Positions 22,269-30,912 of a stretch of 38,048 nt of DNA are shown here, piece by piece. The stretch's first letter is position 1; the number at the start of each line of letters is the position of its first letter. Below the pieces are notes generated by a model. That model was not told where the DNA came from and ran no database searches. It saw nothing but the letters and a program-made list of their open reading frames with translations. Both the position numbers and the translations under genes were made by a program. Origin of the DNA: a bacterium (GTDB lineage: Bacteria > CLD3 > SB21); NCBI GenBank assembly GCA_016787925.1, contig JAEUSK010000053.1:1-38048 (forward strand), given 5' to 3'.

Positions 22269-22757
22269 TTATTTTTTACTTTTTCTGGGTGTTTCCACAA
22301 ACGATTTCATTTTATCACCAAAAAGGAATTTCCACCCCTCCTGCGTTGCGCTTTGGGTCTGATCGGTGACAGATCCAATGATGGAGTCTGAGATTTTCAG
22401 AGTGGTGAGGTTTTTACCTGCACTTTCCAGGCTTAATCGAAACAAAGTGAGAGCCGGGCCTGCAAATGGAGGCGCCAGATAACCCGCAATATTGATGAAA
22501 TGCAGAGGTTCAATAGCGATCACCGTTCCCCAGATCACGCCGCCCTTGGTTCCGGCAGATTCAAACATGCGTCCGCCCAGTTTTGCTTCGAGCACGAATT
22601 TTTTTGATTGCGGCATGGCAAAAAATTCTTTCGGCCACCAGCGGTGAATATCCTTAGTCAGCGCATCCCAAACCTTTTTCTGCGGCGCGTTAAAGATCAC
22701 TTTAAGTTCGCTCTGAACAACCCCCGCGTCTTTCTTGTCGTTGACTGAATTTGCCAT
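22269..22757 (-). CDS. SRPBCC (AHSA1/START-like) domain protein
   Basis: About 162 residues from ATG 22757; upstream in-frame codons to 22859 run through a palindromic repeat and are not likely coding. The SRPBCC fold is indicated by 'VIFNAPQKKVWDALTKDIHR', LEAKLGGRMFES, 'GTVIAIEPLHFINIAGYLAP' and a C-terminal helix TQEGWKFLFGDKMKSFVE. These small domains bind hydrophobic ligands; AHSA1-like members are common beside DinB and stress genes. The stop is immediately before the AlkD-like ATG, so the two are coupled. Confidence 0.8.
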   Translation of the reverse strand: MANSVNDKKDAGVVQSELKVIFNAPQKKVWDALTKDIHRWWPKEFFAMPQSKKFVLEAKLGGRMFESAGTKGGVIWGTVIAIEPLHFINIAGYLAPPFAGPALTLFRLSLESAGKNLTTLKISDSIIGSVTDQTQSATQEGWKFLFGDKMKSFVETPRKSKK

Positions 22758-22784
22758 GATGGTGTTTCTCCGACTGTTAAATAT

Positions 22785-22836
22785 ATAACCAGCGAATTTC
22801 GCAGATTGACGCAGAATAGTCAGCGTAATCTGCGGG
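22785..22836. repeat. Palindromic CGCAGATT-type dispersed repeat
   Basis: GCGAATTTCGCAGATT and the right arm GCGTAATCTGCGGGA form imperfect inverted halves. Related elements occur at 25031-25135 and 29800-29842, so this is a third small palindrome family in the window. Confidence 0.55.
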
Positions 22837-22857
22837 ATGGGTTCGGAATTCCGAAAC

Positions 22858-22895
22858 AAAAAAACAAAGCTCCGAAAACGAATGTTCCCGGAGCT
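22858..22895 (-). terminator. Terminator of the 22919 membrane protein gene
   Basis: AGCTCCG (22868-22874) pairs with CGGAGCT (22889-22895). On the minus strand it is followed by TTTGTTTTTTTG. It begins 24 bases after the stop. Confidence 0.8.
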
Positions 22896-22918
22896 CTCAA
22901 AACTTTTCTAACGAATAA

Positions 22919-23314
22919 CTATTCTTTTATGATCAATCCGGTTAATAGCCCCGCAACGCCCATTTCTACTATGGTTCCGAGAAACCAACTTAATGCGATA
23001 TTATAAGGAAGCGGCTGCACGGCATACGTGCCGTATCCCATACCGATGCCGTAACTGACCCCGAGAATAATTCCGTACTGAAGTCCGATCATCATACTTT
23101 TTGGTGATACGAACTTGGCATAGACCCAAACAAAAATAAATGCCGATACCGCGCCGACAAAATACATCAACCCCATTTTCATTTCTTCCATCGGCCGCCA
23201 CATCGAGGCCGACGCCTCATAGGCCTTCGCCAATAACATTCCATGAATAACAAAATCAAGAATTTGCCATGCGACAAACACCGCTACAAAGCCGAGTAAT
23301 AGTTTCTTGGTCAT
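22919..23314 (-). CDS. Small integral membrane protein, unrecognised
   Basis: 131 residues with four predicted transmembrane segments (about 4-24, 48-68, 72-92 and 105-128). There is a charged loop SMWRPMEEMKMG between the first two and conserved-looking glycines in ILGVSYGIGMGYG. No catalytic residues are evident. It starts with ATG after a clear AGGAGG, and has its own terminator. It lies between the SRPBCC/AlkD pair and the bacilliredoxin gene on the same strand. Family not assigned. Confidence 0.75.
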   Translation of the reverse strand: MTKKLLLGFVAVFVAWQILDFVIHGMLLAKAYEASASMWRPMEEMKMGLMYFVGAVSAFIFVWVYAKFVSPKSMMIGLQYGIILGVSYGIGMGYGTYAVQPLPYNIALSWFLGTIVEMGVAGLLTGLIIKE

Positions 23315-23365
23315 GGTACACCTCCTGTAAATGGGTTAAAGGTTCAGTGAATTATACGGGAAACA

Positions 23366-23683
23366 TTACATTGATTTTTCTATCGCGCTTTGAGTAATTC
23401 TCAAATGAGAATAATTTTGCACGGCCAAACCGTTTTTTATCACGATGATCTGCGGCGAGGCGTGTGGAACTTGAAAGAACTCCGCAAAACGATTGGAAAT
23501 GCCCCGATGCTCGATCACTCTTACGATATAAACCGGAATATGCGGATAAGATGCTGCAAATAACCGAACTTCACGGTACGCATCTGCGGATAGAGAACAT
23601 GACGTACTGTGTTTAAAAAGGATAGCGCTTTGGGACTTTATGACAGTTTGAAACTGTTCTTCGCCGGAAATATCCGTTATCAT
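23366..23683 (-). CDS. ytxJ: Monothiol bacilliredoxin YtxJ
   Basis: 105 residues, full length. Thioredoxin-like fold with the family pattern 'AILFKHSTSCSLSADAYREV' carrying the single redox Cys (about residue 29), then VIEHRGISNRFAEFFQVPHASPQIIVI with the cis-Pro. YtxJ removes bacillithiol from S-bacillithiolated proteins, so its presence suggests that the organism makes bacillithiol; the biosynthesis genes (bshA/B/C) are not in the window. Cytosolic. Confidence 0.9.
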   Translation of the reverse strand: MITDISGEEQFQTVIKSQSAILFKHSTSCSLSADAYREVRLFAASYPHIPVYIVRVIEHRGISNRFAEFFQVPHASPQIIVIKNGLAVQNYSHLRITQSAIEKSM

Positions 23684-23878
23684 AATATGAAGTGCCGAAC
23701 GTTAGATATAAAATTTGTTCCAGGTATAAGAAATGTATGATACGGAACTGTGGTAAAGATAAGTAGTGAAGGGCTAATAGTCAATTTCAAATTAAACGAA
23801 TAAAAACGGCGCCTGAAAAAATAGCCGCTGCAGTAATTAAACGGAACCCGGTGTTTCCCAATAGCGAGTAACCGGAGT

Positions 23879-24982
23879 TTACCTTCGCGGGCGATTCACT
23901 TGAAAATATTTTGCTGCAAGCACGCTTCCGTTAACGATAATCGATAATGTGTGTCTGCCTTCAAAATGTTTTCTAACCGTAAGATGGCGAAAAGAATGGG
24001 ATTTGACGATCGGGTATATTTTGTTCTTTTCGTATGTGTTTTCCGCGATCTTAAATATTTTTTTCGAATAATTTCCGCGCGACGTGACAAAATCTATGGA
24101 GTATTCCATGCGCAGTTTTTGAGTAGCGGGAGTGCGGATTGAAAAAGAAAAGCTCAGTTTACCGCCGATCTTCACCGCAGATGGCGATAACCTTAGTTTT
24201 GACACCTGAACGCCTTTAGTCTTTTTAAATCCGAAATGTTCCAGAGCCTCAGTATGGCCGCGCTTGAGCAGCGTTCTGCAGCCGTGTTTGATCACCCAAT
24301 CGGTCTCTTTGCTTTGCCCTGTCCATTGCTGAGCAATACTCAGCACGATTTTCGGATGATCTTTGGCAATATCGTTCAGATTATTGGCCACGCTGCGGCG
24401 AACAAATTCCGACGGATCGCTTTTTAGCGCTTCCAGTATCGGAAGAATCGGCAACGGGTTTTTCTTAAACTCAGGCAAGCCCATGGCCCACGGCAGACGG
24501 GGACGGCACCCTTCACTCGCGAGGCGGCGTACATGCTCGTGCGGATGATGCGCCCAGATCAGCATTTGTTTCATCATCAAATCGGGATACTTTATGATGA
24601 AGGGGCGAACGGCAAATTCCGAACTGCAGCCGATCGTAAAAAATTCCAAAGCAGGAATGGACAATGCGTAGTGATCCACTCCGTAAAGTTCAACAAAATC
24701 CGCAAAACACATATTTGCAAAACCGATATACTTGAGCCCCGTCATCCGGGGATACGTTTTCATCAGAATGGCCAAGGCGGAGGAATAATCTTCCGGAAGG
24801 GTTCTTTGCAGGCATTCGCTAATGTGCCGCATGCGCTGTTTGAGTTCGCGTCCCGCCCAGTCTTTATCGAAAACGATTTGATGAAACTGTTTAATTGGGA
24901 AAGCAGAATACGATTTGGAAATTTCTGCCGATAAGAGACGGATATATTCCTTGCTGTATAAATGTTTTAAAGCTTCAGCCAT
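23879..24982 (-). CDS. DNA alkylation repair protein, AlkC-like, with C-terminal Ig-like domain
   Basis: 367 residues. The N-terminal ~250 are HEAT-like repeats with the AlkC phrases 'CFADFVELYGVDHYALSIPA', 'LASEGCRPRLPWAMGLPEFK' and EFVRRSVANNLNDIAKDHP. AlkC removes 3-methyladenine and 3-methylcytosine from DNA. Residues about 265-365 form a beta-rich domain, consistent with the Ig-like extension known in some AlkC proteins. Together with the AlkD-like gene 1.6 kb downstream this gives two related glycosylases in one neighbourhood. Full length. Confidence 0.9.
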   Translation of the reverse strand: MAEALKHLYSKEYIRLLSAEISKSYSAFPIKQFHQIVFDKDWAGRELKQRMRHISECLQRTLPEDYSSALAILMKTYPRMTGLKYIGFANMCFADFVELYGVDHYALSIPALEFFTIGCSSEFAVRPFIIKYPDLMMKQMLIWAHHPHEHVRRLASEGCRPRLPWAMGLPEFKKNPLPILPILEALKSDPSEFVRRSVANNLNDIAKDHPKIVLSIAQQWTGQSKETDWVIKHGCRTLLKRGHTEALEHFGFKKTKGVQVSKLRLSPSAVKIGGKLSFSFSIRTPATQKLRMEYSIDFVTSRGNYSKKIFKIAENTYEKNKIYPIVKSHSFRHLTVRKHFEGRHTLSIIVNGSVLAAKYFQVNRPRR

Positions 24983-25030
24983 GATAGGATGCCTTTGGTT
25001 ATTCGTAACTACTCGGCTTAATAATTTCTT

Positions 25031-25135
25031 TCCCGCAGATTGCGCTAATTTACGCAGATAAAGATTTCTGCATGAATCTGCGAAATTCGCGGGAATTGAA
25101 TTCGCAGTTTTGTTTACCTATCTGCGCAGTTACGT
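25031..25135. repeat. Palindromic CGCAGATT-type dispersed repeat
   Basis: TCCCGCAGATTGCGC at the left and TCTGCGAAATTCGCGGGA (25077-25094) at the right form a hairpin; a further partial copy (TCGCAG...TATCTGCGCAG) follows to 25130. Same family as 22785-22836. Confidence 0.55.
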
Positions 25136-25222
25136 TTATTCTTCGATATTGAAATACGGATTTTGGATGATCACGGTTCTCAGGCCAAGAAACAATGGTT
25201 TTGCAGAAGTATCTTTTGTCAT
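25136..25222 (-). pseudogene. Internally deleted VOC (glyoxalase-like) gene remnant
   Basis: A 28-codon frame with a strong AAAAGGAA ribosome site encodes MTKDTSAKPLFLGLRTVIIQ then NPYFNIEE. The KPLFLGLRTVI start is how many VOC-superfamily proteins begin, and the final PYFNIEE resembles a later segment (xPYFDEPFYVGF), so the middle and the rest appear deleted. The repeat at 25031-25135 abuts its stop, a possible cause of the loss. It starts 12 bases after the DinB gene stop. The assignment rests on a short match. Confidence 0.5.
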
Positions 25223-25234
25223 ATAAGATTCCTT

Positions 25235-25765
25235 TTATTTAATATCAAGAAATTGATCCAGCCGTTTTTTCTGACGCAAATGATGGCGAAAATGCATCTC
25301 GATCATGGCAAACCACTCATGCGCATTCAAATAACCGAATGCAGGATGTTCCGTTTTCATAGAGTCAGAGGCGGCGGCGATTTTGGCGGACGTCTCGCGC
25401 ATTTTTTCCATTAGCTGAGTTAATCCTGATCGCATTTCCGCAATTCCTGCGGGTTGCTTTGGTGTGTAGGCCTCTGAGGGCGGAACTTTTATTTTTGCGG
25501 CCGGAAAACTTCCGGTTAAAAAAACGAATTTTCCCGGAAATTTCTTTCCGCCTTTCATCTCTTTTCCTTTTCCATCCAGGCATAATCCTATATGCTGCAG
25601 ATGAAATCTGTTTGTTCCGGCGATGAGATGATTATATGCTTGCCCGATAGACCAGGAATCAGCGTCAGGTTTTTTTGTAAATTGTTCTTCCGAATACGTA
25701 TCCAGCGATAATAGCCATTCGTTAGCAACGGATTCAAATCGTGTTAAAATTTTTTGTAGGTTCAT
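25235..25765 (-). CDS. DinB-family protein
   Basis: 176 residues, cytosolic, full length. Four-helix DinB/YfiT-like fold with three metal-binding histidines placed as in the family: 'SWSIGQAYNHLIAGTNRFHL' (first His in the helix), and HEWFAMIEMHFRHHLRQKKRL near the C-terminus (the paired histidines). Many family members are thiol-dependent S-transferases, some using bacillithiol, which would fit the YtxJ gene nearby. Start ATG follows AAAAGGAGAAC. Confidence 0.85.
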   Translation of the reverse strand: MNLQKILTRFESVANEWLLSLDTYSEEQFTKKPDADSWSIGQAYNHLIAGTNRFHLQHIGLCLDGKGKEMKGGKKFPGKFVFLTGSFPAAKIKVPPSEAYTPKQPAGIAEMRSGLTQLMEKMRETSAKIAAASDSMKTEHPAFGYLNAHEWFAMIEMHFRHHLRQKKRLDQFLDIK

Positions 25766-25823
25766 GTTCTCCTTTTCTTGATATGAAATTAAAATACTGC
25801 AGCGATCCCGTCTTGGCCGTTAC

Positions 25824-26087
25824 TCAAAAGAAACTAACTTCCTCTTTCAGCCGCGCTTTGACGTCTTTGGGTAATTTCGTCCAGTGTACATCCATTAGAA
25901 TGGCTTCCATGGCATACAGAAAATTCAAAGTGACATTTGGAAATACCCGCTTAAGCTGAATGTAGGTGTTCACCGAACCCACGCGCTCAAGATCGGATCG
26001 CGTAAATATACCTATCGCGTTGAGTTTTTCGGTACTCTTTGGGCCGATCCCGATCACCCCGGTGTTTTGATGCTTCTTTATTTTCAA
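25824..26087 (-). CDS. TfoX C-terminal-domain protein (helix-hairpin-helix type)
   Basis: 87 residues from a TTG. The stretch GVIGIGPKSTEKLNAIGIFTRSDLERVGSV is the helix-hairpin-helix-like TfoX C-terminal domain, followed by LKRVFPNVTLNFLYAMEAILMDVHW, its usual continuation. Stand-alone forms of this domain are common; the TfoX N-terminal domain is absent. TfoX regulates competence in gamma-proteobacteria, but the role of the short form is unknown. No clear ribosome site is seen before the TTG, so the exact start is uncertain. Confidence 0.75.
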   Translation of the reverse strand: MKIKKHQNTGVIGIGPKSTEKLNAIGIFTRSDLERVGSVNTYIQLKRVFPNVTLNFLYAMEAILMDVHWTKLPKDVKARLKEEVSFF

Positions 26088-26298
26088 TTATAGCGCTTCG
26101 CCTTGACTGTGTTATGTCAGTCCTCTTGCTTAAATCTGTAAATCGTAATATGTCAAAATAGCTAAAAAAATAAATTCATTTCAACTACTATTTAAGGCCG
26201 TTCAACTTGACAGCGAGCCATTCAGCGTCAATCGGTTTGAATCAGGCAGCTTACAGATTAATTTGGAGTAACACTTAGAAATTAACAAAGGAGATTCT

Positions 26299-26838
26299 AT
26301 GAACAGCTTCCGGATCATTTTTATGGTATGTCTGTGCACGCAACTTGGCTTTACTCAAAGGCCTGACAATACTGTTCAGATTGCGGAAATGAAAAAACTT
26401 GCAGGATTTATTGGGGATTGGAATGGCAATGGCTGGATCGAATACCGGCCGGGGCAGAGGAGTGAATTCAAAGGAAAAGAAACGATCCTTCCGAAGCTGA
26501 GTGCAACAGTGATTCACATCGAAGGCGTTCACACTTCAAATATCAAAGGACAGGACGTGGTGGTTCATGATGCATTGGGAATTATTTCCTTCGATCCTGT
26601 TGCGCAACAATATCGGTTCCGTTCTTATCTCGCGACCGGCATCTCGCAGGATATTGAACTAAAGATCGTAAGTGAAAATAAATTTGAATGGGGATTTGGC
26701 GATGACAAGCGCGGACACTTTCTATTTACCATAGACCTGTCCGATTCGGATATATGGATAGAAACCGGAATGAAGTCCGCAGACGGAGTGACTTGGCAGA
26801 AGTTTTTTGAAATGAGGCTTGAGCGGCAAAAGTTATAG
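26299..26838 (+). CDS. Secreted DUF1579-like protein
   Basis: 179 residues with a signal peptide (about 1-20, ...QLGFTQ). The mature part resembles the DUF1579/heme-binding-like lipocalin group: 'MKKLAGFIGDWNGNGWIEYR' near the start, then a row of strands including DALGIISFDPVAQQYRFRSY and WIETGMKSADGVTWQKFFEMRLER. Such proteins are small beta-barrels often found in Bacteroidota; the ligand is unknown. Strong AAAGGAG before the ATG. A terminator follows about 140 bases after the stop. Confidence 0.75.
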   Translation: MNSFRIIFMVCLCTQLGFTQRPDNTVQIAEMKKLAGFIGDWNGNGWIEYRPGQRSEFKGKETILPKLSATVIHIEGVHTSNIKGQDVVVHDALGIISFDPVAQQYRFRSYLATGISQDIELKIVSENKFEWGFGDDKRGHFLFTIDLSDSDIWIETGMKSADGVTWQKFFEMRLERQKL

Positions 26839-26975
26839 ATTTGATTTCACTGACTTATTTACGTTAACATGGGCGAACCACTCTTGGTATAGACACTTCT
26901 TTGATTCTATGCAGAAAGTTTTGGATCCAGAGGATGAAAACGTTTTTGCCGCCAACACCTCAAAGATAATCGACA

Positions 26976-27019
26976 CAAAGGGCACAAAGAAAGACATCTG
27001 ACTGCCCTTTGTTTTTTTT
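26976..27019 (+). terminator. Rho-independent terminator
   Basis: AAAGGGC (26977-26983) and GCCCTTT (27004-27010) form a hairpin, followed by a run of eight T. It would end the transcript of the 26299 gene. Confidence 0.75.
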
Positions 27020-27165
27020 ATGCCCTTTTTTCGTCCTTTGTCTAATTATGAATGGTTCATTGATTCCTTTATCCCGCCGGTCATACCTGCTTTTCAACAG
27101 TTCATGACATATTTATTGAAATCCAAAAAGTAATCTGTTTTATTACGATAGATCAACTTAATAAA
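26976..27165 (+). repeat. Duplicated intergenic module, copy 1
   Basis: The terminator plus about 140 bases beyond it match the region 30913-31075 by eye. Shared phrases are AAAGGGC...ACATCTGA...GCCCTTTGTT, GTTCATTGAT.CCT.TATC.CGCCG and CTGTTTTATT/TTGTTTTATT. From 27166 to 27441, before the TonB receptor gene, I see only AT-rich sequence with no gene; it should hold that gene's promoter. Confidence 0.6.
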
Positions 27166-27441
27166 CGTCTTTCGAAATGGTTAGTGTCTCCAAAAAGATT
27201 TCAACCTTTTATTGCAGACCTTTGTTATTGGGTTACGCGGAACGGTTTGTTCGAAACAATCGGATTTGGATTACGTAGCACGGATTGCCAGTTTTTATTG
27301 TGAAATTTGGAACAAATAAATTTTTTGAATAAAAATAGCAGAGCTAAATGAGAGATTGTAAACAGTAATAAAAAACGAGTATGTTTGCTTTTTAAATCGA
27401 ATCAATATGGCATTTAACTACAAATTACGAGGATCAAACGA

Positions 27442-29778
27442 ATGACTGCACGAATCTTAATGGTTCTTTGGACGCTGACTTTCTTCACAGTGTATGCCCA
27501 AAGTCCACCATCAGACGCTTCTCTCAGCGGGTTTGTTTACGACACAAATAACGGCGAAACGCTTATCGGCGCTAATGTCTTCCTGAGAGATACCAAAATC
27601 GGCGCGGTAACCAATCTGCGCGGATACTATGTAATTCCAAAAATCCGACCCGGTGTTTACACACTCGTGTGTCAGTACATCGGGTACCGCGTAATGACCA
27701 AAACGGTGACGCTATCAGCCGGAGAGGAAAAGGTTCTTCGCATCGACATGCAGCCGGAAGACATCATGGGCGAAGAGGTCGTGGTGTACGCAGACTCTAT
27801 TCCCACGATGCAGAAACTATTTGAGAAACCGATATCAAAGGTTGAGCTTTCCGGTCAGCAGATCAACATGATACCGCAAGTAGTCGAGGCAGATTTGCTG
27901 CGATCGCTCCAGACGCTGCCTGGCATTGTGCCGGTATCGGATTTTTCATCCGCGCTGTACATCCGGGGCGGTACGCCAGACCAGAACCTTTATCTGATAG
28001 ACGGCAGCGATGTGTATAATCCGGAACATGCCTTTGGGCTTTTTTCTACGTTTAACACTGACGCCATCAAGAAAGTGGATCTCTCCAAAGGCGGATTTGG
28101 TGCAGAATATGGCGGGCGCTTGTCGTCAGTTCTTAATGTGACCCATATGGACGGCAATCGCAATGAGTTTGCAGGTACCGCGGGAATCAGTATTCTATCA
28201 GCTAAGACAACACTCCAGGCGCCGATTGGCAGTATCGGTTCTCTTTCGGGCTCCTTTCGACGAACCTATTTCGACAAAACGCTGGGACAGGCCATTGATG
28301 AGATCCCGGATTATTATTTTTATGACGGCAACGTGAAAGCGTTTTTTGATATAGACGGACGTAATAAGTTGACGATAAGCGGATACGGAGGGCAGGATGT
28401 GCTTAATTATATTTTCAATGAGAATGCAGACAACAAAGCAGGATTCGACTATACATGGGGAAACAAAACCGGCAGCGTAAGATGGACGCATGTTTTCAGT
28501 CCACAGATGTTCGGGGATTTTTGGATGACCGGAAGTACGTTCAAATCCGATTTTGCATTCGATGAGGTTACCAATTACTCCGAAGAAAATTTTATTTCTG
28601 ATCTGACTTTCAAAGGTAGTCTTGAATATCATCACTCGAAACAGTTCATTACCCGTTTCGGCTTTGAACAGAAAAACCTCCATGGAGTTTTTCTGGAGAA
28701 TTTTGACGGTGGCAAAGTGGACGTCAATGCCCGCCGAACGCACTATGTAGCTTATATTCAGGAAAACTGGCGCCCGTCGGATGAATGGGATATCGAAAGC
28801 GGCCTCAGATTTGACTACTTCGATTCCGACCGCAATTTCAAGAATCTCGATCCAAGGCTGGCTTTGAAATATCGATTGAATGAATCGACCAATCTTAAGG
28901 CATCGGCCGGAGTCTATCACCAATACCTCCATCAGATCCCGCGCGCCTTTTTCTCGGGAATCTGGACGACGTCGGATCGGTACCAGAAAGGTTCTACTGC
29001 ATACCACTTCATTGGTGGCGTGGAGAGGGAAGTGCTGGATTTTCTGACTATAGAATTGGAAGGGTATTACAAAAAATATAAAAATATTTATTCGCTCAAC
29101 CATTTTCTCATTACCGAAGTACGCCCCGGACATTATGAAAACGGATTGCCGGTGTATGATAACACGGACGGGCTTTTCAACCGCGGAGACGGGCATTCGG
29201 ATGGGCTCGAAATACTGGTTAAAAAAGAAGCCGGGGCCGTCACGGGTTGGCTAGGGTATTCTCTTGCGAATACGCGATATACCATTGATGGGATTAACGG
29301 GGATCATTCTTTTGAACCGCGGCACGATCGAACTCATTCCGTAAACGCTGTCGCCAATATTGATATTCGAAACAGCATCAGAGCCCTCAAAGGGAAACCC
29401 GCGAAATACACAAACAGCAAATGGCTTGCTGGTTTGAATTTTGTATATGCGTCCGGCCAGCCAATTACGGCGCCTGGCTCTACTTACATGATTCGTACAA
29501 CGCCAGACGACGAAGCCGGTTTTGCGGTATACCCCGGCGGAATCAACGAATGGAGGCTGCCGGCTTATGCCCGTTTGGATGTAAGCGTCACGTATGAAAA
29601 GCAATTCAAACACTGGAGCATTGCGCCGTATGTCCAGATCTTCAATATCGGAAACCGAAAAAACGTATGGTTTGTACAGTATGATTCGAAGGAACAAGGC
29701 GGGACCATAGACCAGAAAGTGAAAACGGTTAACATGTTTCCCCTACTACCGAGCTTCGGTGTGAACTTCAAATTTTAG
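27442..29778 (+). CDS. TonB-dependent outer-membrane receptor with carboxypeptidase-regulatory-like N-terminal domain
   Basis: 778 residues. Signal peptide (1-19), a CarboxypepD_reg-like beta-sandwich (about 27-105: 'ASLSGFVYDTNNGETLIGAN', GYYVIPKIRPGVYTLVCQYIGY), the plug domain (about 125-235, with 'VPVSDFSSALYIRGGTPDQN' and LIDGSDVYNPEHAFG), and a 22-strand-type barrel ending in FGVNFKF. It imports a large or scarce ligand across the outer membrane using TonB energy; the ligand is not evident. Start ATG has ACGAGGA upstream. The following gene encodes a DUF4249-type lipoprotein, the usual partner of a class of such receptors in Bacteroidota. Confidence 0.93.
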   Translation: MTARILMVLWTLTFFTVYAQSPPSDASLSGFVYDTNNGETLIGANVFLRDTKIGAVTNLRGYYVIPKIRPGVYTLVCQYIGYRVMTKTVTLSAGEEKVLRIDMQPEDIMGEEVVVYADSIPTMQKLFEKPISKVELSGQQINMIPQVVEADLLRSLQTLPGIVPVSDFSSALYIRGGTPDQNLYLIDGSDVYNPEHAFGLFSTFNTDAIKKVDLSKGGFGAEYGGRLSSVLNVTHMDGNRNEFAGTAGISILSAKTTLQAPIGSIGSLSGSFRRTYFDKTLGQAIDEIPDYYFYDGNVKAFFDIDGRNKLTISGYGGQDVLNYIFNENADNKAGFDYTWGNKTGSVRWTHVFSPQMFGDFWMTGSTFKSDFAFDEVTNYSEENFISDLTFKGSLEYHHSKQFITRFGFEQKNLHGVFLENFDGGKVDVNARRTHYVAYIQENWRPSDEWDIESGLRFDYFDSDRNFKNLDPRLALKYRLNESTNLKASAGVYHQYLHQIPRAFFSGIWTTSDRYQKGSTAYHFIGGVEREVLDFLTIELEGYYKKYKNIYSLNHFLITEVRPGHYENGLPVYDNTDGLFNRGDGHSDGLEILVKKEAGAVTGWLGYSLANTRYTIDGINGDHSFEPRHDRTHSVNAVANIDIRNSIRALKGKPAKYTNSKWLAGLNFVYASGQPITAPGSTYMIRTTPDDEAGFAVYPGGINEWRLPAYARLDVSVTYEKQFKHWSIAPYVQIFNIGNRKNVWFVQYDSKEQGGTIDQKVKTVNMFPLLPSFGVNFKF

Positions 29779-29799
29779 AAATGATGAAATTGATTTCCA

Positions 29800-29842
29800 C
29801 CGATTTCGCAGATTCACGTAAAACAATTTATCTGCGCAAAAT
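29800..29842. repeat. Palindromic CGCAGATT-type repeat between receptor and lipoprotein genes
   Basis: TTCGCAGATTCACGT and ATCTGCGCAAAA form an imperfect hairpin in the 119-base gap. It is the third member of the 22785 and 25031 family, and may attenuate transcription or stabilise the upstream mRNA. Confidence 0.45.
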
Positions 29843-29897
29843 TAACGGTATCAGCGGGAAGAAAATAAATATAAAAAAAACACAGAAAGAAAAATAT

Positions 29898-30818
29898 ATG
29901 AAGCGTATCGTATTTACAGGGTTGCTTTTACTGACCGCGTGCGGTGAAGGCAAAGTGAGTATCTCGGAATTGTCGTATGAACCAAAAATCGTATTCAATG
30001 CATTTATCACTCCCGGCAAGGCGGCCGACGATATTCGTATCCAAAGAAATTTTCCAGTCGGGCAGGATTTCAACACCGACGCACAATATCTGATTAATGC
30101 TCTGGTAACACTGACCAAAGTTGAAACGAATGAAACGATTACGCTCGTAAATAATCTCAATTTTCCGGATAATTATTTTTATGACACCACAGGTACGATC
30201 ATTGAATACGGCAAAGCCTACCGCCTGGATGTTAGGGCGGAGATCGACGGAGATACTTTGCACGCATCTTCTACGACCGTCACGCCCAATCCCGGTTTCC
30301 AGGTTGTGCCTGAACAATCCAGGCTTTCTCCCATGCATTATGTTGAAAAAGACTCTCTGACAGGTGAGGTGAAATATTTTAATGTTGCGTTCCAACGTTC
30401 ACCTGGAACCCAGTTTTATGTAGCTTCGATGAAATCTCTGGCCGCCGCGAAATCTGCGTTCATATATCCGCCGGATAATCCGTTTATTCCCGATAAATTC
30501 GATTCTTCTGATGTTGTTAAGAACTTAAAGGAACTTACCACCTCCTCAATATGGATACAAGACACGCCATTAGACAACGGAATCAGTGAGACGGTTTTGG
30601 ACTGGTTCTTATTTAGTTTCTACGGTGATTACCGGCTGACTGTATATGCTGGAGATCAAAATTTCCGTGATTTTGTCGAGACCTATGACCAAGTGCAGGA
30701 CATTGACGGAAATTTTTACGAACCGGTTTTTCATATTGAAGGAGACGGAATAGGCGTTTTTGCTTCGTATGTTGCCGACACAACCAGCTTTAGTATTCTG
30801 AGGCCCGGCGAAAATTGA
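29898..30818 (+). CDS. DUF4249-family lipoprotein
   Basis: About 306 residues from ATG 29898, chosen because a proper lipoprotein signal begins there (MKRIVFTGLLLLTACGEG, lipobox LTAC, Cys at 15); the open frame further upstream runs through a palindromic repeat. The mature protein begins 'ISELSYEPKIVFNAFITPGK' and continues with 'NALVTLTKVETNETITLVNN', IIEYGKAYRLDVRAEIDGDTL, a pattern of DUF4249 proteins, which pair with TonB-dependent receptors and sit on the outer membrane surface, probably handling ligand. It is in an operon with the receptor gene. Confidence 0.8.
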   Translation: MKRIVFTGLLLLTACGEGKVSISELSYEPKIVFNAFITPGKAADDIRIQRNFPVGQDFNTDAQYLINALVTLTKVETNETITLVNNLNFPDNYFYDTTGTIIEYGKAYRLDVRAEIDGDTLHASSTTVTPNPGFQVVPEQSRLSPMHYVEKDSLTGEVKYFNVAFQRSPGTQFYVASMKSLAAAKSAFIYPPDNPFIPDKFDSSDVVKNLKELTTSSIWIQDTPLDNGISETVLDWFLFSFYGDYRLTVYAGDQNFRDFVETYDQVQDIDGNFYEPVFHIEGDGIGVFASYVADTTSFSILRPGEN

Positions 30819-30912
30819 AGTAATGCGGATAACATTCGAAGGCGATTAAGTCGTATTTGGCTAAATAAAAGCGGATTTACATTTTATCTCAAAGATATCA
30901 AAGAAAATTGAT

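Noticed and set aside
22300-22300. TTG at 22300 as start of the AlkD-like protein
   Set aside because: It would overlap the SRPBCC gene by 30 bases; the ATG at 22267 directly after that stop suits translational coupling better, though the TTG is not excluded.
28198-29196. 332-codon minus-strand frame inside the TonB receptor gene
   Set aside because: Antisense shadow of a well supported receptor; composition is not protein-like and no ribosome site was seen.
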